Source: UBA1181 sp045639525
GTDB taxonomy: Bacteria > Bacteroidota > Bacteroidia > Bacteroidales > Paludibacteraceae
Length of the DNA stretch: 64,000 bases
Direction: 5' to 3'
Assembly (NCBI GenBank): GCA_045639525.1
Contig: JAZUDI010000068.1
Coordinates: forward strand, 5,827-69,826
Position 1 is the stretch's first letter; the number at the start of each line of letters is the position of its first letter. A model generated the notes under the pieces. It worked only from the letters and a program-made list of their open reading frames with translations. It did not search any database and had not been told where the DNA came from. Below, piece by piece: positions 44,662 through 53,730 of the stretch. Position numbers and translations under genes: made by a program.

Positions 44662-45732
44662 TCAAGCCTTCTCCTGTGGCTCCCTATTTTCCAGCCACTC
44701 CTTCGCCGAAGAGAAATTCATCGCCCCACCCTTGACTATTTGATTGACTAAATCCATTTTATAATCCTCAAAGGCCTGGTTCCGCTCCCTTATAGAACGG
44801 AGGAATTGTTGATAGTCCCATGTGGAGAGCATACCGGCCTGCAACAATCTCTTTTTCGCCTGCCGCTCTGCCCTAAGTGGTTCCATCTCTTGTTCGTGGA
44901 GGATTTTGCGCAACTGATATTCATCCCGCAGACGAGTCAATTCGGCAAGGTTATATTGAATATAGAGATCGTGGATTTTTTGCTCTTTTTTCGCTATCCT
45001 CTCCTCTAATTCCGCCACCTGTTTCTCCAAATTCACAATGCGATAATTGCGCATCACCAAGGTCGCTTTTAAAGTGCAGAGTTCACTCGCCTCATGGTTT
45101 TGCAGTCTCTCATAAACCTCCTGTAAAGTATAGGATTCATAGATCTGCTTCGCCTCATTGTAGCGGCTGTTCACCGCTACGAAACTGCTCCAAACCGACC
45201 TAAACGGATAGTGGACGATTTGCTTGGTCGAGCCGTCAGCATAGACACAACCACAGCTGTTTCTGCCGCTGAGTGGACTTCCCGCAATGTAGTAAGTCAA
45301 CGCCTCCCTTCCCTTCTCATCGTGCATCACATTACAATCGGCGCCGAGCCACCACTCCAAATAGACGCCCAATGTAGGCGCCTTAAAACCATTGTTGCCG
45401 ACGTAGGCCAACCCACTGTTGATATCTACGGGGGCAAGAAACATACGGCTGTCTTGCATAATGATGTAGGCATGGTTGAGGAAGAAGAAGGCGTGGCGCA
45501 GGAAGAAATCACGGTTCGACTCCACATCCGGATCCTCGACGCTCTTCGACACCGGTTTCTTTTTTCCGAACGATAGATAAACACCCGTCGTATCCAGCTT
45601 CATCTTGTTGGATACAATCTTTTCTGGCGGACATGACTTCGGAAAGCAGTCCAACACATTGCCATTCAGCAAAACAATCTTGTTCTCTGGGAAACCCGCT
45701 TCAGGGCTGTCGCAAACATTCTTAATTTCCAT
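44662..45732 (-). CDS. Hypothetical protein with long coiled coil
   Basis: 356 residues with no signal peptide. The N-terminal 200 residues are mixed alpha/beta with several Cys (PKSCPPEK, NSCGCVYADGS). Residues about 205-300 are strongly heptad-patterned (NYRIVNLEKQVAELEERIAKKEQ..., RDEYQLRKILHEQEMEPLRAERQAKKRLL), indicating a long coiled coil. I do not recognise the family. It stands alone between a convergent antiporter and the deletion scar at 45972. Confidence 0.6.
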   Translation of the reverse strand: MEIKNVCDSPEAGFPENKIVLLNGNVLDCFPKSCPPEKIVSNKMKLDTTGVYLSFGKKKPVSKSVEDPDVESNRDFFLRHAFFFLNHAYIIMQDSRMFLAPVDINSGLAYVGNNGFKAPTLGVYLEWWLGADCNVMHDEKGREALTYYIAGSPLSGRNSCGCVYADGSTKQIVHYPFRSVWSSFVAVNSRYNEAKQIYESYTLQEVYERLQNHEASELCTLKATLVMRNYRIVNLEKQVAELEERIAKKEQKIHDLYIQYNLAELTRLRDEYQLRKILHEQEMEPLRAERQAKKRLLQAGMLSTWDYQQFLRSIRERNQAFEDYKMDLVNQIVKGGAMNFSSAKEWLENREPQEKA

Positions 45733-45912
45733 TTGGAATCATTTTTAATGTTAAACATTCACATCTTCACTTGTCCACCGTGGCTTTGGCCAGAAGCTCG
45801 GTTGGCATCCCTCTGATGCAGAGGTACTCTTGATGCATTTTATCAAGGCCGAAAACTAATATGCGGCGAAATTAAATTATTTTTATTCACATGCCAAGCA
45901 GATTTCAAAAAA
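45733..45912. other. Intergenic stretch upstream of the coiled-coil gene
   Basis: 180 bp with no gene or recognised signal; it presumably holds the promoter of the minus-strand coiled-coil gene. Confidence 0.4.
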
Positions 45913-45953
45913 AGTGTAGAAGGGACGTGTAAAATTTTTCACGTCCCTACACT
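45913..45953 (-). terminator. Strong hairpin beside the paaK remnant
   Basis: Arms agtgta + gggacgtg and cacgtccc + tacact pair with a 3-base bulge. On the minus strand the stem is followed by a T-rich stretch, so it fits the terminator of the deleted paaK copy whose stop is at 45972. Confidence 0.6.
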
Positions 45954-45971
45954 TCTAATCATTGATACTAT

Positions 45972-46064
45972 TTATTGATATACCGTTCTCAAATCCTTCA
46001 CACGAACTGCCTTGCCCTCGCTTTGTGGCAAAGTGCTCAAAGGCAACAGCTTCACGTACGGCGT
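45972..46064 (-). pseudogene. 3' remnant of a second phenylacetate-CoA ligase gene
   Basis: Read on the minus strand this encodes 30 residues and a stop. TPYVKLLPLSTLPQSEG and KAVRVKDLRTVYQ differ from the end of the intact ligase at 48200 by two residues. Everything 5' of this is missing: the sequence switches abruptly at 46064/46065 to the end of an esterase gene. Confidence 0.88.
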
Positions 46065-46169
46065 AAATTACCGCACGATTTTAAAATCACCAGAGGCGGT
46101 CATGGATGGAATAGCTGGCGCAGACATATTGAAGAGTTTCTGGTGCATACTTTCAGCGTGGAAAAATAG
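46065..46169 (+). pseudogene. 3' remnant of a second esterase gene
   Basis: Encodes KLPHDFKITRGGHGWNSW and RRHIEEFL, identical to the C-terminal catalytic-His region of the esterase at 42303-43109, then a divergent tail (VHTFSVEK) and stop. The 5' part is absent; the fragment abuts the paaK remnant at 46064. Confidence 0.88.
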
Positions 46170-46218
46170 CGTAGGAGGCATCCGACCAATCATAAAAAAT
46201 CATACTTTTGGGATTGAT

Positions 46219-46782
46219 ATGATGGATCGAACAATCAACATAAAAAACATGGTCTGTCCTCGCTGCGTAAAGGCGATCAAAGATCTGCTCAACAGACTTG
46301 ACATCGAGTTTGAGGATGTCATCTTAGGGCAAGCTACCCTAAAAAACAGGCTCACGTCGGATCAAACCTCGATCCTCCGAGAGGAGCTTCTGAACGAGGG
46401 TTTTGAACTTTTGGATGACCGACAATCCGCCGATGTGGAAAACATCCGATTATCCGTTATCGAGTGGGCCAGGTTAGAGGGGCCACATCCTCCCCTATCC
46501 GATTTCCTACAAAATAGGCTCATGAAAGAGTACAGTGCGATCAGCAAATTATTCTCACAGATGAAATCCATGACAATAGAGCGATTCGCATTGCTCCAAC
46601 GCATAGAATATGCTAAGGAGTTGGTGAGCTACGGCGAAAAATCTTTGAGCGAGATCGCTTGGGATCTCGGATTCAGCAGTCCTGCCCATTTCAGCACCCA
46701 ATTCAAGAAAGAGACAGGCATGTCGCCGAGGCAATTCAAAAACATGCATCTCCAACCAAGGAAATTTATCGACAAGATATAA
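46219..46782 (+). CDS. AraC-type regulator with HMA-like N-terminus
   Basis: 188 residues from the ATG at 46219 (or 46222). The frame extends upstream into the esterase/paaK scar, but that part is not a real protein. The N-terminus, RTINIKNMVCPRCVKAIKDLL, resembles a heavy-metal-associated fold with a Cys-x2-Cys site. The C-terminal AraC HTH domain contains RIEYAKELVSYGEKSLSEIAWDLGF and PAHFSTQFKKETGMSPRQFKN. Such regulators sit next to metal transporters; the SO_0444-type permease starts 74 bp downstream. Sensing of a thiophilic metal (Cu, Zn or similar) is inferred. Confidence 0.8.
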   Translation: MMDRTINIKNMVCPRCVKAIKDLLNRLDIEFEDVILGQATLKNRLTSDQTSILREELLNEGFELLDDRQSADVENIRLSVIEWARLEGPHPPLSDFLQNRLMKEYSAISKLFSQMKSMTIERFALLQRIEYAKELVSYGEKSLSEIAWDLGFSSPAHFSTQFKKETGMSPRQFKNMHLQPRKFIDKI

Positions 46783-46824
46783 GTCTAATCCATAAATATG
46801 TAAGTGGAACAAAGACATCTGAGG

Positions 46825-46833
46825 TACTTTTGC
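46825..46833 (+). promoter_or_regulatory. Possible promoter box of the metal permease gene
   Basis: TACTTTTGC matches TAnnTTTG, 22 bp before the permease ATG. No clear -33 box, which would suit activator-dependent expression by the AraC neighbour. Confidence 0.5.
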
Positions 46834-46855
46834 GCTCAAATCATCCAGGATTATT

Positions 46856-48079
46856 ATGCAAGAGATACTTCACTTGATCAATGAAATGTCGCCCTACCTT
46901 CTTTTGGGCTTCCTTTTAGCGGGCATTCTGCACGCTTTCCTTCCGCCAACCTACTATCGTCGGTTTTTAGGCAAAGGTTCTTTCCGTAGTGTTATCAACG
47001 CAGCCCTTTTCGGCATACCACTTCCACTCTGCTCTTGCGGCGTGATACCAACAGCCATGTCATTGCGGAAGGAGGGAGCCTCCAAAGGTGCGACCGTCTC
47101 TTTTCTGATCGCCACCCCCCAAACCGGCGTGGATTCCATTATCGCGACTTATAGTCTTATGGGTTGGCCATTCGCCATTATCCGTCCCATAGCCGCCCTA
47201 TTCACCTCCCTATTGGGTGGCACTCTGATCAATTTCAGGGACAAAGAGGTCAATGCGACCACCCCTTCCATTCAAGAGTGCCCAGCGCCCCACTCTACGA
47301 TTAGGCAAAAATGCGTCGAGGCATTGAAATACGGATATGTTGAGATGATGGAAGATATTGGCAAGTGGCTCGTCGCCGGACTCCTTATCGCAGCCCTTAT
47401 AACCCTTCTGGTTCCAGAGGAGTGGTTCGTTGTCTTTAAGGGAAACACATTAGCCTCAATGCTACTAGTCTTGCTCATCTCGATGCCAATGTATGTATGC
47501 GCCACGGGCAGCATACCAATTGCGGTGGCACTGATGATGAAGGGGCTGACTCCGGGAGCGGCGTTAGTGCTATTGATGGCTGGCCCCGCTTGCAACTTCG
47601 CGTCCATGATGGTGGTGCGCAAAGTTTTAGGAACGAAGAGTACCCTACTCTATCTTTTCAGCATCATCATGGGAGCCATCGGGTTTGGCGTCTGTGTCGA
47701 CTATCTTCATTTCTCCGAAACCATTGATTTTCTGGGCCAACTCTCCGCACAGCAGGCTTGTTGCCATCAAGGTGATTCATGGTTCGCCTGGAGCTGCACG
47801 GCACTCTTGACGTGCCTACTCGTCAATGCCTTGGTATTACCCAAGATAAAACATCGTTCATACATTAAACACACTACAAATATGGAGAAACAAGTTTATC
47901 ACATCGAAGGCATGAACTGCAACCACTGTCGCACCTCAGCAGAGAAGGCGCTTCTCGCTGTAGAGGGAGTCACCCACGCTACCGTCGATTTGGCGACCAA
48001 AGAGGCCCAAGTGGAGGGAACGGCAAGCAAAGAGGCTCTTGCGAAGGCGATCAGTGAAATTGGATTTACGTTGAAGTAA
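46856..48079 (+). CDS. SO_0444 family metal-efflux permease with C-terminal HMA domain
   Basis: 407 residues. The permease part (about 1-335) has eight or more hydrophobic segments and the conserved PLPLCSCGVIPTAMSLRKEGASKGATVSFL (split in the text at residues 55-85; Cys-Ser-Cys-Gly is the probable metal site) plus MPMYVCATGSIPIAVALM. A Cys-Cys-His stretch (QQACCHQGD) lies near 302. The last 67 residues are a heavy-metal-associated domain with GMNCNHC (about 351-357). The family is linked to Cu/Zn export across the inner membrane. The adjacent AraC regulator also carries a Cys-x2-Cys N-terminus. Confidence 0.85.
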   Translation: MQEILHLINEMSPYLLLGFLLAGILHAFLPPTYYRRFLGKGSFRSVINAALFGIPLPLCSCGVIPTAMSLRKEGASKGATVSFLIATPQTGVDSIIATYSLMGWPFAIIRPIAALFTSLLGGTLINFRDKEVNATTPSIQECPAPHSTIRQKCVEALKYGYVEMMEDIGKWLVAGLLIAALITLLVPEEWFVVFKGNTLASMLLVLLISMPMYVCATGSIPIAVALMMKGLTPGAALVLLMAGPACNFASMMVVRKVLGTKSTLLYLFSIIMGAIGFGVCVDYLHFSETIDFLGQLSAQQACCHQGDSWFAWSCTALLTCLLVNALVLPKIKHRSYIKHTTNMEKQVYHIEGMNCNHCRTSAEKALLAVEGVTHATVDLATKEAQVEGTASKEALAKAISEIGFTLK

Positions 48080-48097
48080 ATGGATTTCCAATAAAAA

Positions 48098-48133
48098 AAT
48101 GGGCTGAACCTTCACAAGGCCAGCCCATTTTTA
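48098..48133 (+). terminator. Bidirectional terminator between permease and paaK1
   Basis: Arms aaaaatgggctg and cagcccattttt flank a short loop. The A run on one side and T run on the other allow it to act for both convergent genes. Confidence 0.8.
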
Positions 48134-48199
48134 TTGTTCACTATTGACTCAGTCAAACGAGCAATTCTAAATTGACTTCGTCGAACTACTGTTTCTTAA

Positions 48200-49504
48200 T
48201 TATTGATATACCGTTCTCAAATCCTTCACGCGAACCGCCTTTCCTTCGCTTTGTGGCAAGGTGCCCAAAGGCAACAACTTCACATGCGGCGTAAGTAAGA
48301 TCTCATCCTTCAAACGACGGGTGATATCTTTGGTCAAAGCAACCATATCGGCAGGTGTTTCGTTGTATTCCACCTCGACGGTCATGTTATCGTTGTCGTT
48401 ATCGGTAGTCAAAGTGATTAGATAATTGGTGGAAAGCTCCTTGAACTGCATCAGAATCTTTTCGATTTGTATTGGGAAGATATTGACGCCACGAAGTACC
48501 ATCATATCATCCGAACGACCCTTCATACGATCCAAACGGATGTGGTTACGGCCGCATGGACAGGTGCGTCCCAAGACACGGGTAAGGTCACGGGTACGGT
48601 AGCGGATCAGCGGCATCGCCTCACGGTTGATCGTGGTCAATACCAGCTCACCAATCTCTCCGTCTGGAACAGGCTCCAAGGTCTCCGGATCGACGATCTC
48701 CACAATGTAGTAATCCTCCCAGAAGTGAAGTCCATTCTGCTCCTTGCACTCGAAAGCGACACCAGGGCCGCACATCTCGCTCATACCGAAACTGTTGTAG
48801 GCCTTAACGCCCAACATATCCTCAATACGCTTGCGTTGCTCCTCTGAGTGAGGTTCCGCACCGATGGCAAGTATTTTCAACTTGGTGTCTTTACGGGGAT
48901 CAATGCCCTGTTGGTCCATCACCTCCTTGATACGGGTGACATAAGATGGTACCGCATGAATAGCGGTTGTACCGAAATCCGTGATGAATTTGATTTGACG
49001 CAAGGTGTTACCCGCAGCGGCTGGAACGGTCAACATACCCAAACGCTCCGCACCATATTGGAAGCCCAATCCACCAGTGAACATGCCATACCCCGATGAG
49101 TTCTGGAAAACGTCGCTCGGACGCAATCCTACCATCCATAGGCAGCGCGCCACCGCATTGGCCCACTCGTCCAAATCCTTTTGTGTATGGAGAATAACCG
49201 TCGGGTTACCAGTCGTACCGCTGGATGAATGAAGGCGGACGCACTTCTCCAAAGGCACACTTGCCAATCCGAATGGATAGGTATCCCTTAAGTCTTGTTT
49301 GGTTGTGAAGGGCAATTTACGCACATCTTCGACGCTTTTGATATCTTCTGGAGTCACCCCCATCTCCTCAAACTTCTTCTTGTAAAAAGGATTGTTCATG
49401 CAATGGCGCATGGTCTCCTGCAATCTTTTCACTTGCAACGCCTTGATCTCCTCATGGGACAGGCACTCCTTATCCGGGTGCAAGTATTCGCTACTCTCCA
49501 ACAT
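48200..49504 (-). CDS. paaK: Phenylacetate-CoA ligase, copy 1
   Basis: 434-residue ANL-superfamily enzyme linking arylacetates and CoA with ATP, or running in reverse to make ATP. Motifs: RLHSSSGTTGNPTVILHT (adenylate loop, about 91-108), SFGMSEMCGPGV (about 239-250), YRTRDLT and RLDMKGR-type hinge (RMKGRSDDMMVLRGVNIFP, about 329-347), and C-terminal Lys region SEGKAVRVKDL. Most like aryl-CoA ligases such as the copy at 58014. It is monocistronic, with a partial copy of its 3' end at 45972. Its neighbours are a porin and a sodium symporter, which may bring in its substrate. Confidence 0.9.
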   Translation of the reverse strand: MLESSEYLHPDKECLSHEEIKALQVKRLQETMRHCMNNPFYKKKFEEMGVTPEDIKSVEDVRKLPFTTKQDLRDTYPFGLASVPLEKCVRLHSSSGTTGNPTVILHTQKDLDEWANAVARCLWMVGLRPSDVFQNSSGYGMFTGGLGFQYGAERLGMLTVPAAAGNTLRQIKFITDFGTTAIHAVPSYVTRIKEVMDQQGIDPRKDTKLKILAIGAEPHSEEQRKRIEDMLGVKAYNSFGMSEMCGPGVAFECKEQNGLHFWEDYYIVEIVDPETLEPVPDGEIGELVLTTINREAMPLIRYRTRDLTRVLGRTCPCGRNHIRLDRMKGRSDDMMVLRGVNIFPIQIEKILMQFKELSTNYLITLTTDNDNDNMTVEVEYNETPADMVALTKDITRRLKDEILLTPHVKLLPLGTLPQSEGKAVRVKDLRTVYQ

Positions 49505-49642
49505 TATATTTGTATTAGTATTTTAAGGTTAAATGTTAATTTCAATTATCTATGTAAAATTAGGTCTTATAATCTTTAATCGCAAATAAAAAGAGAAGAA
49601 ACCTACTATTTTATCCATTTTCACAGGAAACCAAATGACAAA

Positions 49643-49675
49643 TTTGGATATTATTTGTCATGTCACTAAATTTGC
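49643..49675 (+). promoter_or_regulatory. Promoter of the porin gene
   Basis: TTTG at 49643-49646, a 20-bp spacer and TAAATTTGC at 49667-49675; 46 bp before the ATG. Good match to the Bacteroidetes consensus. Confidence 0.65.
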
Positions 49676-49721
49676 GTTAAGAAATATTAACAATTGCAAT
49701 TATTAACCATGTAAAACAACG

Positions 49722-50852
49722 ATGCAAAAGAGAGTTTTATCTATCATTGCGTTGGCGACGCTCCTTCTTTCTCCGATTCATGCGCAGGAGGTAAAGGACA
49801 CAACGCAGATCGCTCCTGCACAGCCGCAGACGGAGCAGACAGCCGAACAAGAGGCTGCCGAGAAGAGTAAGTTTAAGAAAATCATGTCAGAAGTGGCTGA
49901 GCACATCAAAATCCACGGATACGCTCAAGCGGGTTATACTTATCAGAAAAAAGGAGATGACAAGGGTACCAACACATTTGATCTAAAGCGTACCTTACTT
50001 TGGGTAAATGCCCAAATCATAGACAGATGGTCCTTCCTCTTCATGCACGATTTCAATTCCCAAGTGCAGGAGTTCTACACAGATTTTCGTATTACCAAAA
50101 ACAATGCGCTATCCGTCCGTTTCGGACAATTCAAAAATGCGTTATCCCTCGAAAATCCATTGTCCCCCACCTCTATGGAGACCATCGATGTCTATTCAGA
50201 GAGTGTCACTTTCCTCACAGGCTGCGGCAGCGATCCTTTGATGGGTGTCCAATATGGCCGTGACCTCGGTCTTTCCCTCTTCGGAGAGACCAACGACGGG
50301 AAGTTCCGTTATGAGTTTCAAGTGATGAACGGTCAGGGAATCAACAAAAAGGATAAGAATAGGAACAAGGACTTTATCGAGCGTATCGAGTGGCGTCCAG
50401 TCAAGGGTTTGAACATCGTCGCCTCCGCGCAATTAGGCAAGGGACACGCCATCGACTCATCCCTCTACAATCCAGCTATCAAAGTGGGCGAAGATTACAC
50501 CCGTAACCGTTACTCAGTAGGTCTGGGCTATACCTCTAGAGCCTTCAATGTGCATGGAGAGTTCCTACATGGTAGAGATGGTGACGCCAGAAGCATTGGT
50601 GGATATGTCACGGGTAGCATAGCGCTGATTCCAACCAAATTGGATCTGATCGGTTCTTACGACTTCTTCAATTTCAACACCGACTTGGACATGGATCAAC
50701 ACAAGGGCGTTTTCGGCATCCAATACTGGTTCTACAAGAGATGCCGCGTCCAGATGCAATATGTTTACAAAAGCGCCTATACCGCAGGAAATACCTTTGT
50801 ACATGGCAACAACCACGCGTTGATGTGTCAAGTCCAAGTACGATTTAATTAA
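49722..50852 (+). CDS. Outer-membrane porin (OprO/OprP-like)
   Basis: 376 residues. Signal peptide MQKRVLSIIALATLLLSPIHAQ, a short acidic linker rich in Gln/Glu, then a beta-barrel: IHGYAQAGYTYQ, TFDLKRTLLWVNAQI, SVRFGQFKNALSLENPLSP, and a final strand ending QVQVRFN with a terminal aromatic residue two positions from the end. The pattern matches phosphate-selective-porin-like proteins of Bacteroidetes; the actual solute is unknown. It lies 20 bp upstream of a sodium/solute symporter gene, suggesting a shared substrate. Confidence 0.78.
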   Translation: MQKRVLSIIALATLLLSPIHAQEVKDTTQIAPAQPQTEQTAEQEAAEKSKFKKIMSEVAEHIKIHGYAQAGYTYQKKGDDKGTNTFDLKRTLLWVNAQIIDRWSFLFMHDFNSQVQEFYTDFRITKNNALSVRFGQFKNALSLENPLSPTSMETIDVYSESVTFLTGCGSDPLMGVQYGRDLGLSLFGETNDGKFRYEFQVMNGQGINKKDKNRNKDFIERIEWRPVKGLNIVASAQLGKGHAIDSSLYNPAIKVGEDYTRNRYSVGLGYTSRAFNVHGEFLHGRDGDARSIGGYVTGSIALIPTKLDLIGSYDFFNFNTDLDMDQHKGVFGIQYWFYKRCRVQMQYVYKSAYTAGNTFVHGNNHALMCQVQVRFN

Positions 50853-50872
50853 GAATTAAAATCAATAATCCT

Positions 50873-52435
50873 ATGTTAGTAAAAATTATTCTTACCATTA
50901 TTTTCCTATCGATCATGGTCGGCGTGGGTATCCACTCCCGCAAGCAGGCCAACAGCGTCGATGGCTTTGTGTTAGGTGGAAGATCCGTAGGTCCATGGTT
51001 GACCGCTTTCGCTTACGGAACTTCCTATTTCTCCGCCGTGGTATTCGTAGGCTATGCGGGACAGTTCGGATGGAAATATGGACTTTCCGCCTCCTGGATC
51101 GGCATTGGCAACGCCTTTATCGGATCCCTCCTCGCATGGCTCGTTTTAGGCCGTAGAACCAAACTGATGACGCAACACATCCAGAGTCGTACCATGCCTG
51201 ACTTCTTCGGCACCCGCTACGACAGCGAAGGGTTACGAATCGCAGCGTCTATCATCGCATTCGTATTCCTAATCCCTTATACGGCAGGTGTTTATATGGG
51301 AATCTCCAAACTCTTCGAAATGGGCTTCGGTATTCCCTACTCCTACTGCGCCGTCATCATGGCGTGCTTGACTGCGGTCTATGTGATCCTGGGCGGTTAC
51401 AAGGCGACAGCTATCAACGACTTCATCCAAGGCATCATCATGCTATTCGGTATTGTGACCATCATCGGTGTCATTTTGAACCACCAAGGAGGTTTGACAG
51501 CGGCGATCGGCAAGATGGCGGAGGTTACTCCTACCGCGCACGACATGGCCGATAAATCAGGATTATACGCTGCTTTCCAACCTGGTGATTTCGCCTCCTG
51601 GTTCGGTCCGAATCCGTTGAGTCTCTTGGGCGTTGTTGTCCTCACCTCTTTGGGTACTTGGGGATTGCCTCAGATGGTGGGCAAGTTCTACTCCATCACC
51701 GACGAGTCCGCCATCAAGCGTGGTACTGTCATTTCTACTGTTTTCGCCTTGATCATCTCTGGAGGATGCTACTTCTTGGGTAGCTTCGGCAGATTATTCC
51801 CTGAGCCTGCCTTCAACGAGGCAAAGGGCAAATACGCTTTCGACTCCATTGTTCCTTCGATGTTGGAAACCTTACCAGACATTCTGATCGCCTTGGTAGT
51901 CTTGTTGGTGCTTTCCGCCTCCATGTCAACCTTGGCAAGTCTCGTGTTGACCTCCTCTTCCACCATGACCTTGGACATCATCTACCGCGATAAAAAAGCA
52001 GATGCGGCTGAGGTGAAGGATGGTGAGATCGATGCGGAAGTGGCAGAGAAGAAAGAGAAACGCAAGGTGGTGGTGATGCGTATGTTGATCATCTTCTTCA
52101 TCGTCATCTCCTTGATGATCGCCTTGAACCCACCTCAATTCATCGCTCAGTTGATGGGTATCTCTTGGGGCGCCTTGGCAGGAGCTTTCTTGGCGCCATT
52201 CATGTTAGGACTCTACTGGAAGGGTGTGACCACACCAAGCGTTTGGGCTTGCTTCATCTGGGGTGTGGGCCTTACGGTGGTGAATATGTTGATGGGCAAT
52301 AAACTGCTCAATCCGATCGATTGCGGCGCAGTAGCTATGGTCGGTGGATTTGTGGTAGTCTTTCTTGTCAGTTTGGTGACAAAGAAGATGAACGGAAGCC
52401 TTGTGGATGGCATCTTCGAGTGTTATAAGAAGTAA
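50873..52435 (+). CDS. Sodium/solute symporter (SSS family)
   Basis: 520-residue inner-membrane carrier with about thirteen hydrophobic segments. Family blocks include VDGFVLGGRSVGPWLTAFAYGTSYFSA (spanning residues 23-49), GTRYDSEGLRIAASIIAF and YVILGGYKATAINDFIQG (about 163-180). A charged cytoplasmic insert (KKADAAEVKDGEIDAEVAEKKEK) lies near 375. Substrate may be an organic acid, amino acid or similar. The arrangement porin-SSS next to a divergent paaK1 makes uptake of an aryl or short-chain acid a reasonable guess only. Confidence 0.88.
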   Translation: MLVKIILTIIFLSIMVGVGIHSRKQANSVDGFVLGGRSVGPWLTAFAYGTSYFSAVVFVGYAGQFGWKYGLSASWIGIGNAFIGSLLAWLVLGRRTKLMTQHIQSRTMPDFFGTRYDSEGLRIAASIIAFVFLIPYTAGVYMGISKLFEMGFGIPYSYCAVIMACLTAVYVILGGYKATAINDFIQGIIMLFGIVTIIGVILNHQGGLTAAIGKMAEVTPTAHDMADKSGLYAAFQPGDFASWFGPNPLSLLGVVVLTSLGTWGLPQMVGKFYSITDESAIKRGTVISTVFALIISGGCYFLGSFGRLFPEPAFNEAKGKYAFDSIVPSMLETLPDILIALVVLLVLSASMSTLASLVLTSSSTMTLDIIYRDKKADAAEVKDGEIDAEVAEKKEKRKVVVMRMLIIFFIVISLMIALNPPQFIAQLMGISWGALAGAFLAPFMLGLYWKGVTTPSVWACFIWGVGLTVVNMLMGNKLLNPIDCGAVAMVGGFVVVFLVSLVTKKMNGSLVDGIFECYKK

Positions 52436-52459
52436 ATCCATTCATTGTCAGATATAAAA

Positions 52460-52499
52460 ATAACCGAGACTGTCATGAGGCGGTCTCGGTTATTTTTTA
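52460..52499 (+). terminator. Bidirectional terminator after the symporter
   Basis: Arms aaataaccgagac and gtctcggttattt with a short loop and T run; shared with the convergent DUF4143 ATPase gene, whose stop overlaps its edge. Confidence 0.8.
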
Positions 52500-53714
52500 A
52501 ATATACTTGTCCATCAGCAAAAAGTCGCGCAAATGTACTTGATGAATGCCTGGATACTTATCGGCACAAGGGAACTCATCCATTGAGACTACATATTTAG
52601 GATAATTGTCATTGATTGATGCTAAATTACCAAACTCCCGGTCTATGGTCTTATCTGATGATAATAGGTAACACACTTGAACGTATATTTTTCCCTCGTG
52701 GTTTTCTGCAACAAAATCAATCTCTTTATCCTTCAATCTACCTACAAATACTTTATAGTTTCTGGAAAGTAACTCTTTGAAAACTACATTTTCTATTACT
52801 TTGTTAATGTCCAAACTTGGGTTCACATTCGTCAATACATTTCTAATTCCAAAATCTTCGAAATAGTATTTCTCCCCAATCTCAAAAATTTTCAATCCTT
52901 GTAAATTCAATCGTTGTACTCTATGAATTAAGAAGCTAGAACATAAAGCGTTAAGATAATTCTGTACAGTTGGAACAGTCATATCAATCTTTTGCGATTT
53001 AAGGTAATCGCAAATATTTTTGGCTGAAAAAGTTGATCCTACGTTATCGGCCAAATATTGTATAAGTCGTTCTAAAAATGATATGTTTTTAACCTTGTAC
53101 CTCGATACCAAATCCTTTAAAAGAATGGTTGAATAGATGCTTTTTAAATATTCAGCAATAACATCATCGTTTTTAGGGAGTTGGTAAATAAATGGCATTC
53201 CTCCATATTTCAAATAATCTTTTAACGATTCGGTTGACGACTTGGTTTGATTAAACAGAAGGTACTCTCTGTAACTCAACGAGTTGATGTTGATTGAGAT
53301 ATATCGGGCCGACAAATGTGTAGCCAAATCTCCACTCAGCATGTTTGCATTACTTCCGCTACAATATATGTCGCAATTAGCCTCGTTAAGCAAACTTCTT
53401 AAAGCCAGTTCAAACTCACTTATTTCTTGAACCTCATCCACAAACAGATAGTTGGACTCTGTTGTTAATCTTTCTACTACATAATTATAAAGGTCTGACG
53501 ATGTTTGAATGTTGCTAAACTCAAACTTTTCTTTGTCAACATATATAATATTTGCCTTGGGATTATTCTCTCGAATAACATTGGCTACCTGTTCCATAAC
53601 GTAGCTTTTGCCTACTCGCCGTTGTCCAATAAAAACTTTGATAATGTTCTTATCTATAAACGGAAGCACTCTTGCCATGTATGACTCTCGTCGTATGTTT
53701 TTTTTCTCACCCAT
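52497..53714 (-). CDS. AAA ATPase with DUF4143 domain
   Basis: 405 residues. The N-terminal AAA_14-type domain has Walker A FIGQRRVGKSYVMEQV (about 28-43), Walker B YLFVDEVQEI (about 92) and sensor CSGSNANML. A DUF4143 domain (about 200-370) follows, with YFEDFGIRNVL, VIENVVFKELLSRNYKVFVGRLKDKEIDFVAE (a PD-(D/E)XK-like core without obvious catalytic set). These proteins are abundant in Bacteroidetes and of unknown function. Three direct repeats with a 41-bp period cover its promoter. Confidence 0.88.
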   Translation of the reverse strand: MGEKKNIRRESYMARVLPFIDKNIIKVFIGQRRVGKSYVMEQVANVIRENNPKANIIYVDKEKFEFSNIQTSSDLYNYVVERLTTESNYLFVDEVQEISEFELALRSLLNEANCDIYCSGSNANMLSGDLATHLSARYISININSLSYREYLLFNQTKSSTESLKDYLKYGGMPFIYQLPKNDDVIAEYLKSIYSTILLKDLVSRYKVKNISFLERLIQYLADNVGSTFSAKNICDYLKSQKIDMTVPTVQNYLNALCSSFLIHRVQRLNLQGLKIFEIGEKYYFEDFGIRNVLTNVNPSLDINKVIENVVFKELLSRNYKVFVGRLKDKEIDFVAENHEGKIYVQVCYLLSSDKTIDREFGNLASINDNYPKYVVSMDEFPCADKYPGIHQVHLRDFLLMDKYI

Positions 53715-53730
53715 AAATTCTCGTACAATA

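Noticed and set aside
46012..46218. Extended N-terminus of the AraC regulator
   Set aside because: This part of the frame runs out of frame through the paaK and esterase remnants; a good ATG with an HMA-like start lies at 46219.
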